A stretch of DNA of 64,000 nt from positions 36,097 through 100,096 of the forward strand of contig CAYNIY010000002.1 of NCBI GenBank assembly GCA_964397525.1, in the 5' to 3' direction. Shown piece by piece: positions 48,262-56,727 of the stretch. The DNA comes from Syntrophopropionicum sp964397525. GTDB taxonomy: Bacteria > Bacillota > Desulfotomaculia > Desulfotomaculales > Pelotomaculaceae. The notes under the pieces are model-generated. The model made no database searches. It saw only the letters and a program-made list of their open reading frames with translations, and had not been told where the DNA came from. Position 1 is the first letter of the stretch. Every line of letters starts with the position of its first letter. The translations under genes and the position numbers were made by a program.

Positions 48262-49950
48262 ATGAATAAAGGTTGTCTTCAAAGTGAGCAGGTGACTCAG
48301 GGAGTCGCCCGGGCGCCGCACAGGGCTCTGTTTTACGCTATGGGCTACACCAGTGACGATTTGAAAAAACCACTGATCGGCATAGTCAATGCCTTTAACG
48401 AAATCATACCCGGACATATCCACCTGCGCGACCTGGCCCAGGCCGCCAAGCTCGGGGTGGCCGCGGCAGGCGGTACACCGGTGGAGTTCCCGGTGATTGG
48501 CATATGTGACGGGATCGCCATGAACCATGACGGCATGAAATATCCCCTCGCCAGCCGTGAACTGATTGCTGATTCAATTGAAACCATGACAGTGGCTCAT
48601 AAATTTGACGGTCTGGTGCTCATAGGCAACTGTGACAAAATCGTGCCGGGCATGCTCATGGCAGCTGCCAGGTTAAATATACCATCTGTATATGTTGGCG
48701 GCGGGCCGATGCTGACAGGCAACTATGCCGGCCAGAGCGCAGACCTGGTCAGGCCTATTTTTGAAGCAGTGGGAGCATACGCTGTTGGCGCGATCACCGC
48801 TGCTGAAATGGAAGAAATGGAACAAAGCAGCTGCCCCAGCTGCGGCAGCTGCTCCGGTCTTTTTACCGCCAACTCCATGAACTGCCTGGTAGAAGCTCTG
48901 GGCATAGGCCTGCCGGGTAACGGAACAATTCCGGCGCCTTACGGGCAACGCAAAGCACTGGCCAAAATTGCCGGCCAGCAGGTGATGCAGATGGTCAGTG
49001 AAAACATCCGTCCCCGTGACATCATGACCCTGGACGCCTTCCACAACGCGATAGCCCTGGATATGGCGATCGGCGGTTCCAGCAATACTGTCCTGCACCT
49101 ATTGGCTATTGCCGACGAGGCCGGAGTGCCGCTCAGACTGGAGGACTTCGATATAATCAGCACCCGTGTCCCAAACATTGCCAAACTCAGCCCAGGCGGC
49201 ACAAACCATCTCTTTGACCTGTTCGTGGCAGGAGGAATCTCTGCTGTGCTGAAACAGTTGGCCGATGCGGGATTGCTGCAGTTGGAAGCAATAACAGTTA
49301 CGGGTAAATCGCTCGGCGAGAATATCAGTGGCGCCGCGGTTCGCGACAAACAGGTCATCCGTCCTATGGACGATCCTTACAGCACGGAAGGCGGCATCGC
49401 TATCCTGAAAGGCAACCTGGCGCCGGACGGGGCGGTGGTAAAGCAGTCGGCAGTAGCCAAGGAAATGCTGAAACACAGCGGTCCGGCACGGGTTTATAAC
49501 AGCGAGGAAGAAGCCTTTGCGGCAATCATGGAAGGTAAGATAGTCAAAGGTGACGTGGTGATTATCCGCTACGAGGGGCCCAAAGGCGGACCAGGTATGC
49601 GTGAAATGCTCAGCCCTACTTCATCGATCACCGGTATGGGGCTTGACAAGGAAGTGGCTTTAATCACTGACGGCCGGTTTTCCGGCGGCACCCGGGGCGC
49701 CTGTATCGGCCATGTTTCACCCGAGGCTTCCGAGGGCGGCCCTATCGCCCTGCTGCAGGAAGGCGATATCATCGAGATCGATATACCCAAACGTATTTTA
49801 TCTGTCAAGCTGTCTGATGAAGAGCTTGCCGCCCGGCGGAACAACTGGAAGCCCCCCGCCCCTAAAGTAACAGGCAAGAGCTACCTGGCCCGTTATGCGG
49901 CGATGGTGACTTCCTCCAGCACAGGCGCCGTGCTGAAAGTACCCGAATAA
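48262..49950 (+). CDS. ilvD: Dihydroxy-acid dehydratase
   Basis: This 562-residue iron-sulfur enzyme makes the 2-oxo acids of isoleucine and valine synthesis from the dihydroxy acids. Cys ligands are in IGNCDKIVPGM and CPSCGSCSGLFTANSM. PTSSITGMGL and ALITDGRFSGGTRGACIGHVSPEA are the C-terminal conserved blocks. AAGGAGGC precedes the ATG. Length is normal. No other ilv or leu gene is visible; the gap just upstream could hide neighbours and a T-box or other leader. Confidence 0.96.
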   Translation: MNKGCLQSEQVTQGVARAPHRALFYAMGYTSDDLKKPLIGIVNAFNEIIPGHIHLRDLAQAAKLGVAAAGGTPVEFPVIGICDGIAMNHDGMKYPLASRELIADSIETMTVAHKFDGLVLIGNCDKIVPGMLMAAARLNIPSVYVGGGPMLTGNYAGQSADLVRPIFEAVGAYAVGAITAAEMEEMEQSSCPSCGSCSGLFTANSMNCLVEALGIGLPGNGTIPAPYGQRKALAKIAGQQVMQMVSENIRPRDIMTLDAFHNAIALDMAIGGSSNTVLHLLAIADEAGVPLRLEDFDIISTRVPNIAKLSPGGTNHLFDLFVAGGISAVLKQLADAGLLQLEAITVTGKSLGENISGAAVRDKQVIRPMDDPYSTEGGIAILKGNLAPDGAVVKQSAVAKEMLKHSGPARVYNSEEEAFAAIMEGKIVKGDVVIIRYEGPKGGPGMREMLSPTSSITGMGLDKEVALITDGRFSGGTRGACIGHVSPEASEGGPIALLQEGDIIEIDIPKRILSVKLSDEELAARRNNWKPPAPKVTGKSYLARYAAMVTSSSTGAVLKVPE

Positions 49951-49952
49951 AA

Positions 49953-50068
49953 ATGCGCCAGGGGGACGGTTCTCGTGTCGCATAATGGTCGGCTGAAGCC
50001 GACCCTACAACGGCCCTGGTGATGCCAAATGATGAACGGGGACACATCCGAATTCAGGATATGTCCCC
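49953..50068. repeat. Composite repeat cluster (A, D, B units)
   Basis: Three dispersed units in sequence: A (49953-49983, GGGGGACGGTTCT core), D (49984-50010, GGTCGGCTGAAGCCGACC) and B (50038-50068, GGGGACACATCCGAATTC...). The order and orientation are the same as at 2603-2822, where a C unit also lies between D and B. Confidence 0.8.
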
Positions 50069-50109
50069 ATATGTCCCATATATCCCCGATTTATAAGATT
50101 GTTTTTAAA

Positions 50110-50144
50110 AAAAGTGGTTGAAACAGTATGTTTCAACCACTTTT
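50110..50144 (-). terminator. Strong intrinsic terminator
   Basis: A perfect 15-base stem (AAAAGTGGTTGAAAC and its complement) with a 5-base loop. On the minus strand it is followed by seven T, so it ends minus-strand transcripts coming from 50981 through the small gene at 50204. It is also usable by ilvD readthrough on the plus strand, with a weaker T-tract. Confidence 0.88.
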
Positions 50145-50203
50145 CGCTGTCTTTTTATCCAAGGTATCCAAGCGCTGTATGCAAAGATTCTATTTGGCTC
50201 CGA

Positions 50204-50422
50204 TTAATCGCTGTCTTCCTTCACTTCAACAAAGACACCGCAGCAGCAGGCCGGAGTGATAAACTCATCATCCGGGAAGATATCTTCGCCTGCGGCAGTA
50301 ATACCGCTATCTGATACTCCACCACACTCCGGGCAGGCATCATTATTTTCAATGCGGCCGGTATCCTGTCGCTGATGATCAGGTCCGCCTGCTTGATCAT
50401 TTTTGCTGGACAATTCTATCAC
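50204..50422 (-). CDS. Small Cys-rich protein, putative
   Basis: A 72-codon frame starting with GTG at 50422. It encodes an acidic protein with DACPECGGVSDSG and, 30 residues on, TPACCCGVFVEVKEDSD, a CxxC...CCC arrangement that could bind zinc or iron. The ribosome binding site is weak (AGAAAAGCG), which lowers confidence. In favour, a very strong minus-strand terminator lies 60 bases downstream. I do not recognise the family. Confidence 0.45.
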   Translation of the reverse strand: MIELSSKNDQAGGPDHQRQDTGRIENNDACPECGGVSDSGITAAGEDIFPDDEFITPACCCGVFVEVKEDSD

Positions 50423-50501
50423 ACGCTTTTCTAAATCAGTTTACTACTGCAGATATTAAACTGCCAGGGCAATGGTTTTTCAAATAAAGTTCACCATTAA
50501 A

Positions 50502-50530
50502 ATGCGCCACAAGAACCGTCCCCCTGGCTG
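50502..50530. repeat. Dispersed repeat A copy
   Basis: ATGCGCCAC, core AAGAACCGTCCCC, CTGGC. It shares the ATGCGCCA edge with the 49953 copy in opposite orientation, and borders a T-run. Confidence 0.75.
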
Positions 50531-50540
50531 TTTTTTTATA

Positions 50541-50981
50541 TTAATGTAGTGCCGACGGCTCCGGGCGGTCCCGGCACAGGTCGGCAAGCAGCTCAAGGAA
50601 CAAAGTCTTGGTCAGCGGCTGCCTGTTCTCCATGCAAATCCAGCCTTTATTACTTGAGTAAAGAAATGTGTAGCCGCGTTTGCTGTTGGTCATATCCACA
50701 CGCCCGATCGCCCCGATGGCAAACCTGCCGGCAGGCTTCAGTTCGACAAGTACGTTATTTGTTTTAAAATACAACACGGGCGCCATGTACCTGCCGATAT
50801 GCTCTTCTTCCATATCTTCTGTCGTTTCGATAATCTCGGCGGCGGGTTTACAGCCGGGACAGGATAAGCCGTGCGGCCTAATCCAATCTTTCAGCTGTTT
50901 CACCAGGCCGTCGAGGGCTGCGAGCCAGTCTTCTTTAATTTTTTGATTTGTCATAGCCTCGGCATCAGGCGGTGCGCTCAT
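50541..50981 (-). CDS. Unknown 146-residue protein
   Basis: No family recognised. The protein is soluble with an HGLSCPGCKPAAEII segment (CxxC, possibly metal-binding), followed by a mixed alpha/beta part (APVLYFKTNNVLVELKP, GRVDMTNSKRGYTFLYSS). The ATG at 50981 has GGAGTTGATGAA upstream. It is probably co-transcribed with the small Cys-rich frame and ends before the terminator at 50110. Both carry CxxC motifs, which suggests a related role, but this is inference. Confidence 0.65.
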   Translation of the reverse strand: MSAPPDAEAMTNQKIKEDWLAALDGLVKQLKDWIRPHGLSCPGCKPAAEIIETTEDMEEEHIGRYMAPVLYFKTNNVLVELKPAGRFAIGAIGRVDMTNSKRGYTFLYSSNKGWICMENRQPLTKTLFLELLADLCRDRPEPSALH

Positions 50982-51049
50982 TTCATCAACTCCGCTCTAA
51001 AATTTCAATCATCATTTACAGGATTACTTAAAGATACAAATCGCTGTAA

Positions 51050-52240
51050 TTAAGCTTCTGCCGGGGGTGGTGCCGCTATAGGAGCCGCAGGCGGCGTTAC
51101 ATCCGTATGCTGCCGGTTGCGGCGGATGGCCAGGACAACACCGCCCAGAGCCAGCGCTGCCACAATCAGGCTGATAAAGGCGCCGGCAACCGGGATTTTC
51201 CCCAGCAGGATCAGCACGGCATAGCTGAGCATAAAGGGCCAGATGATGTGCACCCTGCCTTCCCAGCCGAAACTTTTGGCCAGGTAGCGGCCGGCTGCGT
51301 CGGCGACGATAATGTTTGCCCCACATAACAGCACCATGTAAACCATGATCAGCAACATCGAAAGCGGTATGCCGATTACCGTTACCATCAGGAGCAGGGC
51401 GGCCAGCGGCGCCACGAGAAGCGCCAGAGCACCCCAGCCAAGCGCTGAACCCGGTTTGTTTAATATTTTTTCACTGAATTTTCCCCAGATCTTCGGGAAA
51501 ATCAGCAGAATGACACCCCACACCAGCAAACCGGCAATAAACCGGAAAACCACTCCAGACCAGTCAAAGCCTTCCTGGCGGACCGGCGGCTCAGCTTTTT
51601 GAATCAAATCCCATTTTGTCACTCCAGTAATTTTAGCGCCGGGCGAAATTACAGCCTCGTTTGGAGAGCCATAAGTTAAATCCCCGTTAATAGACGCTGA
51701 TTGACCAACAGTCAGCTTATCGACTCCCCAGAAATTGACATTGCTCCCTACAGGCCCGCTGATGCGGAAATCACTGCCGGCGCCCAGCGCCTGGCGTCCC
51801 AGGGTGCCTGAAAATGTCGCCACGCCGGCTAAGACCAGCGCGTCGCCTGCAACCACGGAATCCTCGTGCAGCCTGACCTGGGCGGCAGCCGCAGTCAGGT
51901 TTCTGCCAACTTCACCGTTGAGATCCAGGTCGGACACTGCACAGCGGATATCGCCGCTGATACTGCCATTGACCCTGATCGTCCTGGCGGCGCCCAGCAG
52001 ATCGCCGTTTATATCACCATTGATGGTGATATCCTGCCCGGCTGCAAACACGTCCCCGTCCACATCTGCATCAACAACTATGAAATTACCCGCTGTAAAA
52101 AGCGGCCCGGTGATTTTTCCCGGCGGCACATTAACCATATCCCCGGTGATTTGTTCCATTGCCCCGGCCGGCAGAGCAAAACCCATAACAACCAGTATGA
52201 TTGCGGCCAGTTTTAACGCCTTTTGCTTACAGTTGAACAC
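51050..52240 (-). CDS. Secreted/membrane bactofilin-like polymer-forming protein
   Basis: This 396-residue protein has an N-terminal signal (residues 8-28). A right-handed beta-helix of short repeats follows (GDVFAAGQDITINGDINGD, LNGEVGRNL), typical of polymer-forming bactofilin domains. From about residue 230 there are four or five membrane helices (FRFIAGLLVWGVILLIFP and beyond) and a Pro-Ala tail. So the beta-helix lies outside and is anchored in the membrane, unlike cytoplasmic bactofilins. GTG at 52240 follows AAGGAGG. The role is probably in the envelope. Confidence 0.85.
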   Translation of the reverse strand: MFNCKQKALKLAAIILVVMGFALPAGAMEQITGDMVNVPPGKITGPLFTAGNFIVVDADVDGDVFAAGQDITINGDINGDLLGAARTIRVNGSISGDIRCAVSDLDLNGEVGRNLTAAAAQVRLHEDSVVAGDALVLAGVATFSGTLGRQALGAGSDFRISGPVGSNVNFWGVDKLTVGQSASINGDLTYGSPNEAVISPGAKITGVTKWDLIQKAEPPVRQEGFDWSGVVFRFIAGLLVWGVILLIFPKIWGKFSEKILNKPGSALGWGALALLVAPLAALLLMVTVIGIPLSMLLIMVYMVLLCGANIIVADAAGRYLAKSFGWEGRVHIIWPFMLSYAVLILLGKIPVAGAFISLIVAALALGGVVLAIRRNRQHTDVTPPAAPIAAPPPAEA

Positions 52241-52312
52241 ACACTCATCCTCCTTTGTATATAACTCTTATGCCTTAATACTTGGAGTTCACAGCGTCAG
52301 CTTTATCCAAAT

Positions 52313-52343
52313 GGGACCCACCACTAAAAAACTGGCGGGTCCC
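52313..52343 (-). terminator. Hairpin after the flavodiiron gene
   Basis: A 7-base stem GGGACCC/GGGTCCC plus extra pairs (CACC/GGCG region) around an A-rich loop. On the minus strand a short T-poor tail follows, so termination is likely but not strong. Confidence 0.6.
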
Positions 52344-52370
52344 GGAAGTCCATATTTATTGCTGAAATGC

Positions 52371-53549
52371 TTATATTTTTTCCGCGACAGCTTCACCGAA
52401 GGATACGCAGGTCTTGATCTCATCTGGTGACGGGGTGTACTGCATTTTGATCCCCTCCACCACAGTCTCGATTCCCGCTTCCTTCAGCTTGGCTTCAATA
52501 ACCTTGACGGATTCGCCGCTCCAGCCGTAAGAACCGAAAGCCGCGCCGATTTTATTTTTCAGCTTAAGCCCTTTAATTACCTCCAGCAGCGCGGCAGCAT
52601 CGGACAGGATGCCGTTGTTGATCGTGGAACTCCCAAAAACCACACCCCTGGCCTTGAATATTTCTGTTACCAAATCGCTCTTGTCTGATTTGGCGATATT
52701 TAAAGCCTTTACGCCCAGACCCTTACTCTCAATGCCCCTGGCTATGGCCAGCGCCATTTTCTTGGTAGCGCCCCACATCGAGTCGTAGAGCACGATGACA
52801 CTGCCTTCATTGTAATCGCTGCCCCACTGGTCATATTTTTCAACGATCTGGATAGGATTGTCCCGCCAGATGATGCCGTGGCTCGGCGCGATCATTTCAA
52901 TGGGCAGGTTCAGGGCGACAATTTCTTTTATCTTGGCCTTCACCAGCCTGCTGAAGGGAGTCAGGATGTTGGCGTAATATTTAATAGCCTCCTGGTAGAG
53001 CTCGCACTGGTCGACCTCGTCGTTATACATGTAAGGAGACGCGTAGTGCTGCCCGAAAGCGTCGTTGGATAGCAGCACATTGGCGCCTGACACATAGGTG
53101 GCCATGGAATCAGGCCAGTGCAGCATCGCCATCTCGACAAAGACCAGCTTGTTGTCTCCCAGGTCAACACTGTCCCCCGTCTTGACGATATTAAGGTTCC
53201 AATCACTGTGGTAATGCCTCTTGATCATCATTGCGCCGTTCTTGCTGCAGTATATCGGCACATGGGGAATCTTCTCCATCAGGTACGGCAGGCTGCCGGA
53301 ATGGTCCTGTTCTGTATGGTTGACCACGATCAGATCGATTTTATCCAAGCCGATATTTTTTTCCAGGTGATCGATGAACTCCCTTTGAAAAGGAGTCCAT
53401 ACCGTATCCACCAGCGCGGTCTTTTTGTCCTTGATTATGTAAGAGTTGTAAGTCGAACCCCGGTGCGTCGAAAGTTCTTCGCCATGAAACTTCTTCAGCT
53501 CCCAATCTTTAACCCCTACCCAATAGATATTGTCTTTTATTTTGATCAT
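52371..53549 (-). CDS. fprA: FprA-type flavodiiron protein
   Basis: This 392-residue enzyme reduces O2 or NO in anaerobes. The N-terminal MBL-like diiron domain has NHTEQDHSGSL (HxExD), LHWPDSMATY and HGIIWR. The C-terminal flavodoxin domain begins VIVLYDSMWGATKKMALAIA and has GSSTINNG. There is no extra rubredoxin domain, so electrons come from a partner protein. AAGGAG lies 11 bases before the ATG. With MsrA, MsrB and rubrerythrin it fits an oxidative-defence set. Confidence 0.95.
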   Translation of the reverse strand: MIKIKDNIYWVGVKDWELKKFHGEELSTHRGSTYNSYIIKDKKTALVDTVWTPFQREFIDHLEKNIGLDKIDLIVVNHTEQDHSGSLPYLMEKIPHVPIYCSKNGAMMIKRHYHSDWNLNIVKTGDSVDLGDNKLVFVEMAMLHWPDSMATYVSGANVLLSNDAFGQHYASPYMYNDEVDQCELYQEAIKYYANILTPFSRLVKAKIKEIVALNLPIEMIAPSHGIIWRDNPIQIVEKYDQWGSDYNEGSVIVLYDSMWGATKKMALAIARGIESKGLGVKALNIAKSDKSDLVTEIFKARGVVFGSSTINNGILSDAAALLEVIKGLKLKNKIGAAFGSYGWSGESVKVIEAKLKEAGIETVVEGIKMQYTPSPDEIKTCVSFGEAVAEKI

Positions 53550-53655
53550 GATACTACCAACTCCTTAATCATTTCTTGATCACATTCTAATGAAGGGAGG
53601 TTAACTAAAGCTTTCGGAAAGTTTAATATTTTATTAAATAATTAATCTTTCGGGC

Positions 53656-54369
53656 TTAATTGCTTTTCAGCCGGCATCTGACGAAAATATCCTGCAAACG
53701 GGAGATCAGCTCGGACTGGCTCTTGACATGGATCAGGTACCTGGGCACATGTTCCCCCCGGTTCTCCAGGGCCATCATAAACGGTTCTCCCCAGAACGCC
53801 AGGAGAGCCTCTTTTGCTTCCTTATCGGTACCTACATCAATCATATGAAAGGCTATGTTATCTTCAATATCACGCCATATCGGCTCCGGAACTTTATCAC
53901 GGCCGCGGCACGCCTCAATTTTTGGCTTGACATCTTTATCCCAGGCCTCTTTCATGGTTTTGTTCATCACAAAAAGTATTTTAGTGGTTTTTGCGCTTTC
54001 GATTGAGGGCTTCAACAGCTTGTCAAACATTTCCTGAGAGCGGAACATCATGCAGCAGGCGTTAAACCACCAGACCTCCCCCCTGTTTCTAAGGGCAAAC
54101 TCTTCAGTGTACACCAGGAGATCCCTGGGTTTAATCAGCTCTACTTCCGGATCGGCAACCTGCACATTCTTAGCAATGGTCTTGATGTCTTCTTTGATCT
54201 CCTCGCCCCGCAGCGCTTCCTGCAGTACATGCAGGGCCACCAGCAAAAGCAGGAGAGATATCACATAAGACTCTGGTATTATACCCAGGTGGTGCAGTAC
54301 AATAGCGCCGATGCTGGCAATGATGATGGCTATGACGTCGAGATTTTTCATCACAGATTTTGACTTCAT
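53656..54369 (-). CDS. Membrane-anchored unknown protein
   Basis: This 237-residue protein has two N-terminal helices (DVIAIIIASIGAIVL and VISLLLLLVALHVL) and then a cytoplasmic domain. The domain includes VWWFNACCMMFRSQEMFDKLL, TTKILFVMNKTMKEAW and HMIDVGTDKEAKEALLAFWG. It is alpha/beta in character and loosely like the PLD/TIR-like sensors of some regulatory proteins, but lacks the HKD motif. I do not assign a family. ATG at 54369 is chosen over TTG 54372 (AAAGGGG ten bases upstream). Confidence 0.65.
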   Translation of the reverse strand: MKSKSVMKNLDVIAIIIASIGAIVLHHLGIIPESYVISLLLLLVALHVLQEALRGEEIKEDIKTIAKNVQVADPEVELIKPRDLLVYTEEFALRNRGEVWWFNACCMMFRSQEMFDKLLKPSIESAKTTKILFVMNKTMKEAWDKDVKPKIEACRGRDKVPEPIWRDIEDNIAFHMIDVGTDKEAKEALLAFWGEPFMMALENRGEHVPRYLIHVKSQSELISRLQDIFVRCRLKSN

Positions 54370-54424
54370 CAATTGTTATCCCCTTTATATTTGTATGTTA
54401 ATCCGGCACGCCTGACGTTATCTG

Positions 54425-54877
54425 TTAACGGGGCAGCTTACCCAGCAGGCGCCAGATACAGCGGTGCGCGCGGTGCACAAAAGCGGTCGGGCTGGCAAAC
54501 ATCAGGATACAGTGACCGTGTATGACATTAATCCCATTGTCTTTGCATATAGCGACTGCTTCCTCTGATTCAGCTCCCTGCTGCAGCCAAACATGGCGGA
54601 TCCCTGCGGCTGCTGCGTCACGCACAACATTCACTGCCTCCGCCGGCGGCACTACTATGACCACACCGCCTACGCCTTCAGGCAGTTCTTTTAAGTGATG
54701 ATAGCATTTATCACCCTCGAATTCATCGAGCCTGGGATTCACCGGAAACGCACGGTACCCTTTCGCCTTGAGCTCCCGGTAAACAATGCTGCCAAATTTG
54801 TTTTTCTTGTTGGAAACCCCCGCCACAGCCAGTGATTTTTGGGATAAAAAAGCATCCACTGCCGCTTTGGTGATCAT
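54425..54877 (-). CDS. CoA-binding protein (YccU family)
   Basis: This 150-residue Rossmann-fold protein belongs to the CoA-binding-domain family. It contains LAVAGVSNKKNKFGSIVYREL and VNPRLDEFEG, with IRHVWLQQGAESEEAV and a C-terminal CILMFA. These bind CoA or its thioesters, but the function is not known. AAAGGAGTC precedes the ATG. It is followed, in the opposite sense of neighbours, by the membrane protein gene; it lies between the flavodiiron group and the Msr genes. Confidence 0.85.
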   Translation of the reverse strand: MITKAAVDAFLSQKSLAVAGVSNKKNKFGSIVYRELKAKGYRAFPVNPRLDEFEGDKCYHHLKELPEGVGGVVIVVPPAEAVNVVRDAAAAGIRHVWLQQGAESEEAVAICKDNGINVIHGHCILMFASPTAFVHRAHRCIWRLLGKLPR

Positions 54878-54919
54878 TTTGGATGACTCCTTTCATGATG
54901 GTGGGGAGATAATGATCTG

Positions 54920-55312
54920 CTAACTATCAAACAGAACGGCATAATCCCCGTAACCTTCTTTTACCAGGTCTTCTTTCGGGATGAATCTCAGCGCGGCGGA
55001 GTTAATACAATAACGCGTCCCTGCCGGTGCAGGGCCATCGTTAAAAACATGCCCCAGGTGGGAATCAGCTGTTTTACTGCGCACTTCGGTACGGACCATA
55101 AAAAGAGTTGCATCTTTTTTCTCAATTATTTCCCCAGGGTCAAGGGGCCTGGTGAAGCTAGGCCAGCCGCAGCCCGAATCAAATTTATCCTTTGAGCTGA
55201 AAAGCGGCGTGCCGGAAACAACATCAACGTAAATGCCTGCCCGCTTATTATCCCAGTATTCATTTTTGAATGGCGGCTCTGTGGCGTTTTTTTGAGTTAC
55301 CTGGTACTGCAT
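54920..55312 (-). CDS. msrB: Peptide-methionine (R)-S-oxide reductase
   Basis: This enzyme of 130 or more residues repairs methionine-R-sulfoxide. TPLFSSKDKFDSGCGWPSF and GTRYCINSAALRF (Cys nucleophile in RYCIN) are the catalytic blocks. There is no CxxC zinc site, so this is the zinc-less class. The visible ATG gives MQYQVTQKNATEPPF, but the family usually begins with a KLTxxQY segment. In the same frame upstream KLSKEKLTEM is coded, with CTG at 55345 a possible start (AAGGGG upstream). Either start is possible. Confidence 0.9.
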   Translation of the reverse strand: MQYQVTQKNATEPPFKNEYWDNKRAGIYVDVVSGTPLFSSKDKFDSGCGWPSFTRPLDPGEIIEKKDATLFMVRTEVRSKTADSHLGHVFNDGPAPAGTRYCINSAALRFIPKEDLVKEGYGDYAVLFDS

Positions 55313-55361
55313 CTCAGTTAATTTTTCCTTAGACAGTTTATCAGCACCCCTTTCCCCTGAC

Positions 55362-55907
55362 TTATTTGCCCCAGTACTTTTCTATAAAGGCATCCCGCCC
55401 CGATCCCCTGCGGTACTGCTGATAATGACCGGGGTTCTTCTTATGATAATCCTGGTGGTACTCTTCCGCGGGATAAAAAACGGCAGCGGGCAGTATCGCC
55501 GTCACAACAGGCTTGTTGAACGTGCCGCTTTCATTTAAAGCTTTTTTCGATTTTTCCGCCTTTTCTCTTTGCATATCATCGTGATAAAAAACAGCGCTGC
55601 GGTAAGAAGAACCCCGGTCGTGAAACTGCCCGCCCTCATCTGTCGGATCAAACTGCCGCCAGAAAATATCCAGCAGCTCTTCATATGTGATCACAGCCGG
55701 ATCAAAGGAAACCTGCACTGCCTCACAGTGACCGGTCTTCTCTGCGCAAACCTCACGGTATGTCGGGTTTTCTTTATGCCCGCCCGTATATCCGGAGCGC
55801 ACCCTGACCACGCCTTTCGCTGCTTCGAAAGATGCGACCATGCACCAGAAACAGCCACCGGCAAAAGTCGCCAGCTCTATCCGGCCCTCTCCGTTTTGGC
55901 TGGTCAT
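55362..55907 (-). CDS. msrA: Peptide-methionine (S)-S-oxide reductase
   Basis: This 181-residue enzyme reduces methionine-S-sulfoxide. The catalytic motif TFAGGCFWC is near residue 15. SGYTGGHKENPTY, EKTGHCEAVQVSFDP and FDPTDEGGQFHDRG are conserved. A C-terminal Cys pair for thioredoxin recycling is not seen. ATG at 55907 has AAGGGG 8 bases upstream; two earlier in-frame starts at 55913 and 55916 lie too close to it. msrB follows closely, so the two are probably one operon. Confidence 0.95.
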   Translation of the reverse strand: MTSQNGEGRIELATFAGGCFWCMVASFEAAKGVVRVRSGYTGGHKENPTYREVCAEKTGHCEAVQVSFDPAVITYEELLDIFWRQFDPTDEGGQFHDRGSSYRSAVFYHDDMQREKAEKSKKALNESGTFNKPVVTAILPAAVFYPAEEYHQDYHKKNPGHYQQYRRGSGRDAFIEKYWGK

Positions 55908-56099
55908 AACCATCACCCCTTTTGAAGAATACGGCTATTTATTCACTTATATTTCCTTTATAATACCATATGCTGTCATTTGTTATATATAATTATTTAA
56001 CTCACATTTAACTGATCACAATATTAATGTCAATGAACTATGGCCTGCCAGGGTGAAACTGGTTTATAATAAATAAGATATACAAGTGAGGTGGCTAAA

Positions 56100-56354
56100 A
56101 TGCCCGGTAATAACAAAATAGTTTCTCTGAGGCAGAGAATGATCGACCGCATCGCCGCCGAGGATAATCTCATGCAAAACCTGTCGCACCACTACAGCAT
56201 CGATGTGAGTGAAGTAAGGACATGGTTGGATGAGTATTACAGCGACGAGATGCTGCGCAGCCTGATCGTGGGCCTGGACAGGCTGGAAAAAGCCGAAGAG
56301 GAAGAAAAAGAATACCTTAAAAAGCACCCGGGGCATTTTTTTAAGCCGAAATGA
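56100..56354 (+). CDS. Small charged helical protein
   Basis: This 84-residue protein is predicted mostly helical and highly charged, without a hydrophobic segment. It contains LRQRMIDRIAAEDNLMQNL, then VSEVRTWLDEYYSDEML and a Glu/Lys-rich C-terminus (EKAEEEEKEYLKKHPG). I do not recognise a family. GAGGTGG precedes the ATG. It lies upstream of a small membrane protein gene in the same direction (28 bases). Confidence 0.65.
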   Translation: MPGNNKIVSLRQRMIDRIAAEDNLMQNLSHHYSIDVSEVRTWLDEYYSDEMLRSLIVGLDRLEKAEEEEKEYLKKHPGHFFKPK

Positions 56355-56382
56355 ATGTAATTATTAAAGAAGGAACGGGCCA

Positions 56383-56583
56383 ATGAAAATAATTAGTATT
56401 GTGAAATATGCCTTACTGCTGATCCTGGTCACCACAGCTGCTTATTACGTGACCTTCTTTATCAGAGTATATATAAACCACGGCAGCGTAGGAAAAACAG
56501 AAACGCTGTTTGGCTTTTGGTCACTGCCGGTGTTCATAGTCTCCTCATTCTTATATGCTTTTATAAGCAGAGCCAGTGAATAA
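56383..56583 (+). CDS. Small membrane protein
   Basis: This 66-residue protein has two hydrophobic helices (YALLLILVTTAAYYVTF and LPVFIVSSFLYAF) joined by a short charged loop. No family recognised. GAAGGAACGGG precedes the ATG. It is probably co-transcribed with the small charged protein upstream. Confidence 0.6.
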   Translation: MKIISIVKYALLLILVTTAAYYVTFFIRVYINHGSVGKTETLFGFWSLPVFIVSSFLYAFISRASE

Positions 56584-56671
56584 TCCCGGCTTATTTTTCT
56601 GCGTGTATTATCAGCCCCCTCCGGCCTCAGCCGGTTTTTTTTACCATTTTTAGCCCTCCCTCATTTTATGG

Positions 56672-56700
56672 TTGTGAGCGAGCAGGAAAACTGGTATACT
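56672..56700 (+). promoter_or_regulatory. Promoter of typA
   Basis: TTGTGA is separated by 17 bases from TATACT, about 28 bases before the typA start codon. Good vegetative-type match. Confidence 0.65.
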
Positions 56701-56727
56701 TATAGGGTTTGGAAGGAGGTGCTGTTA

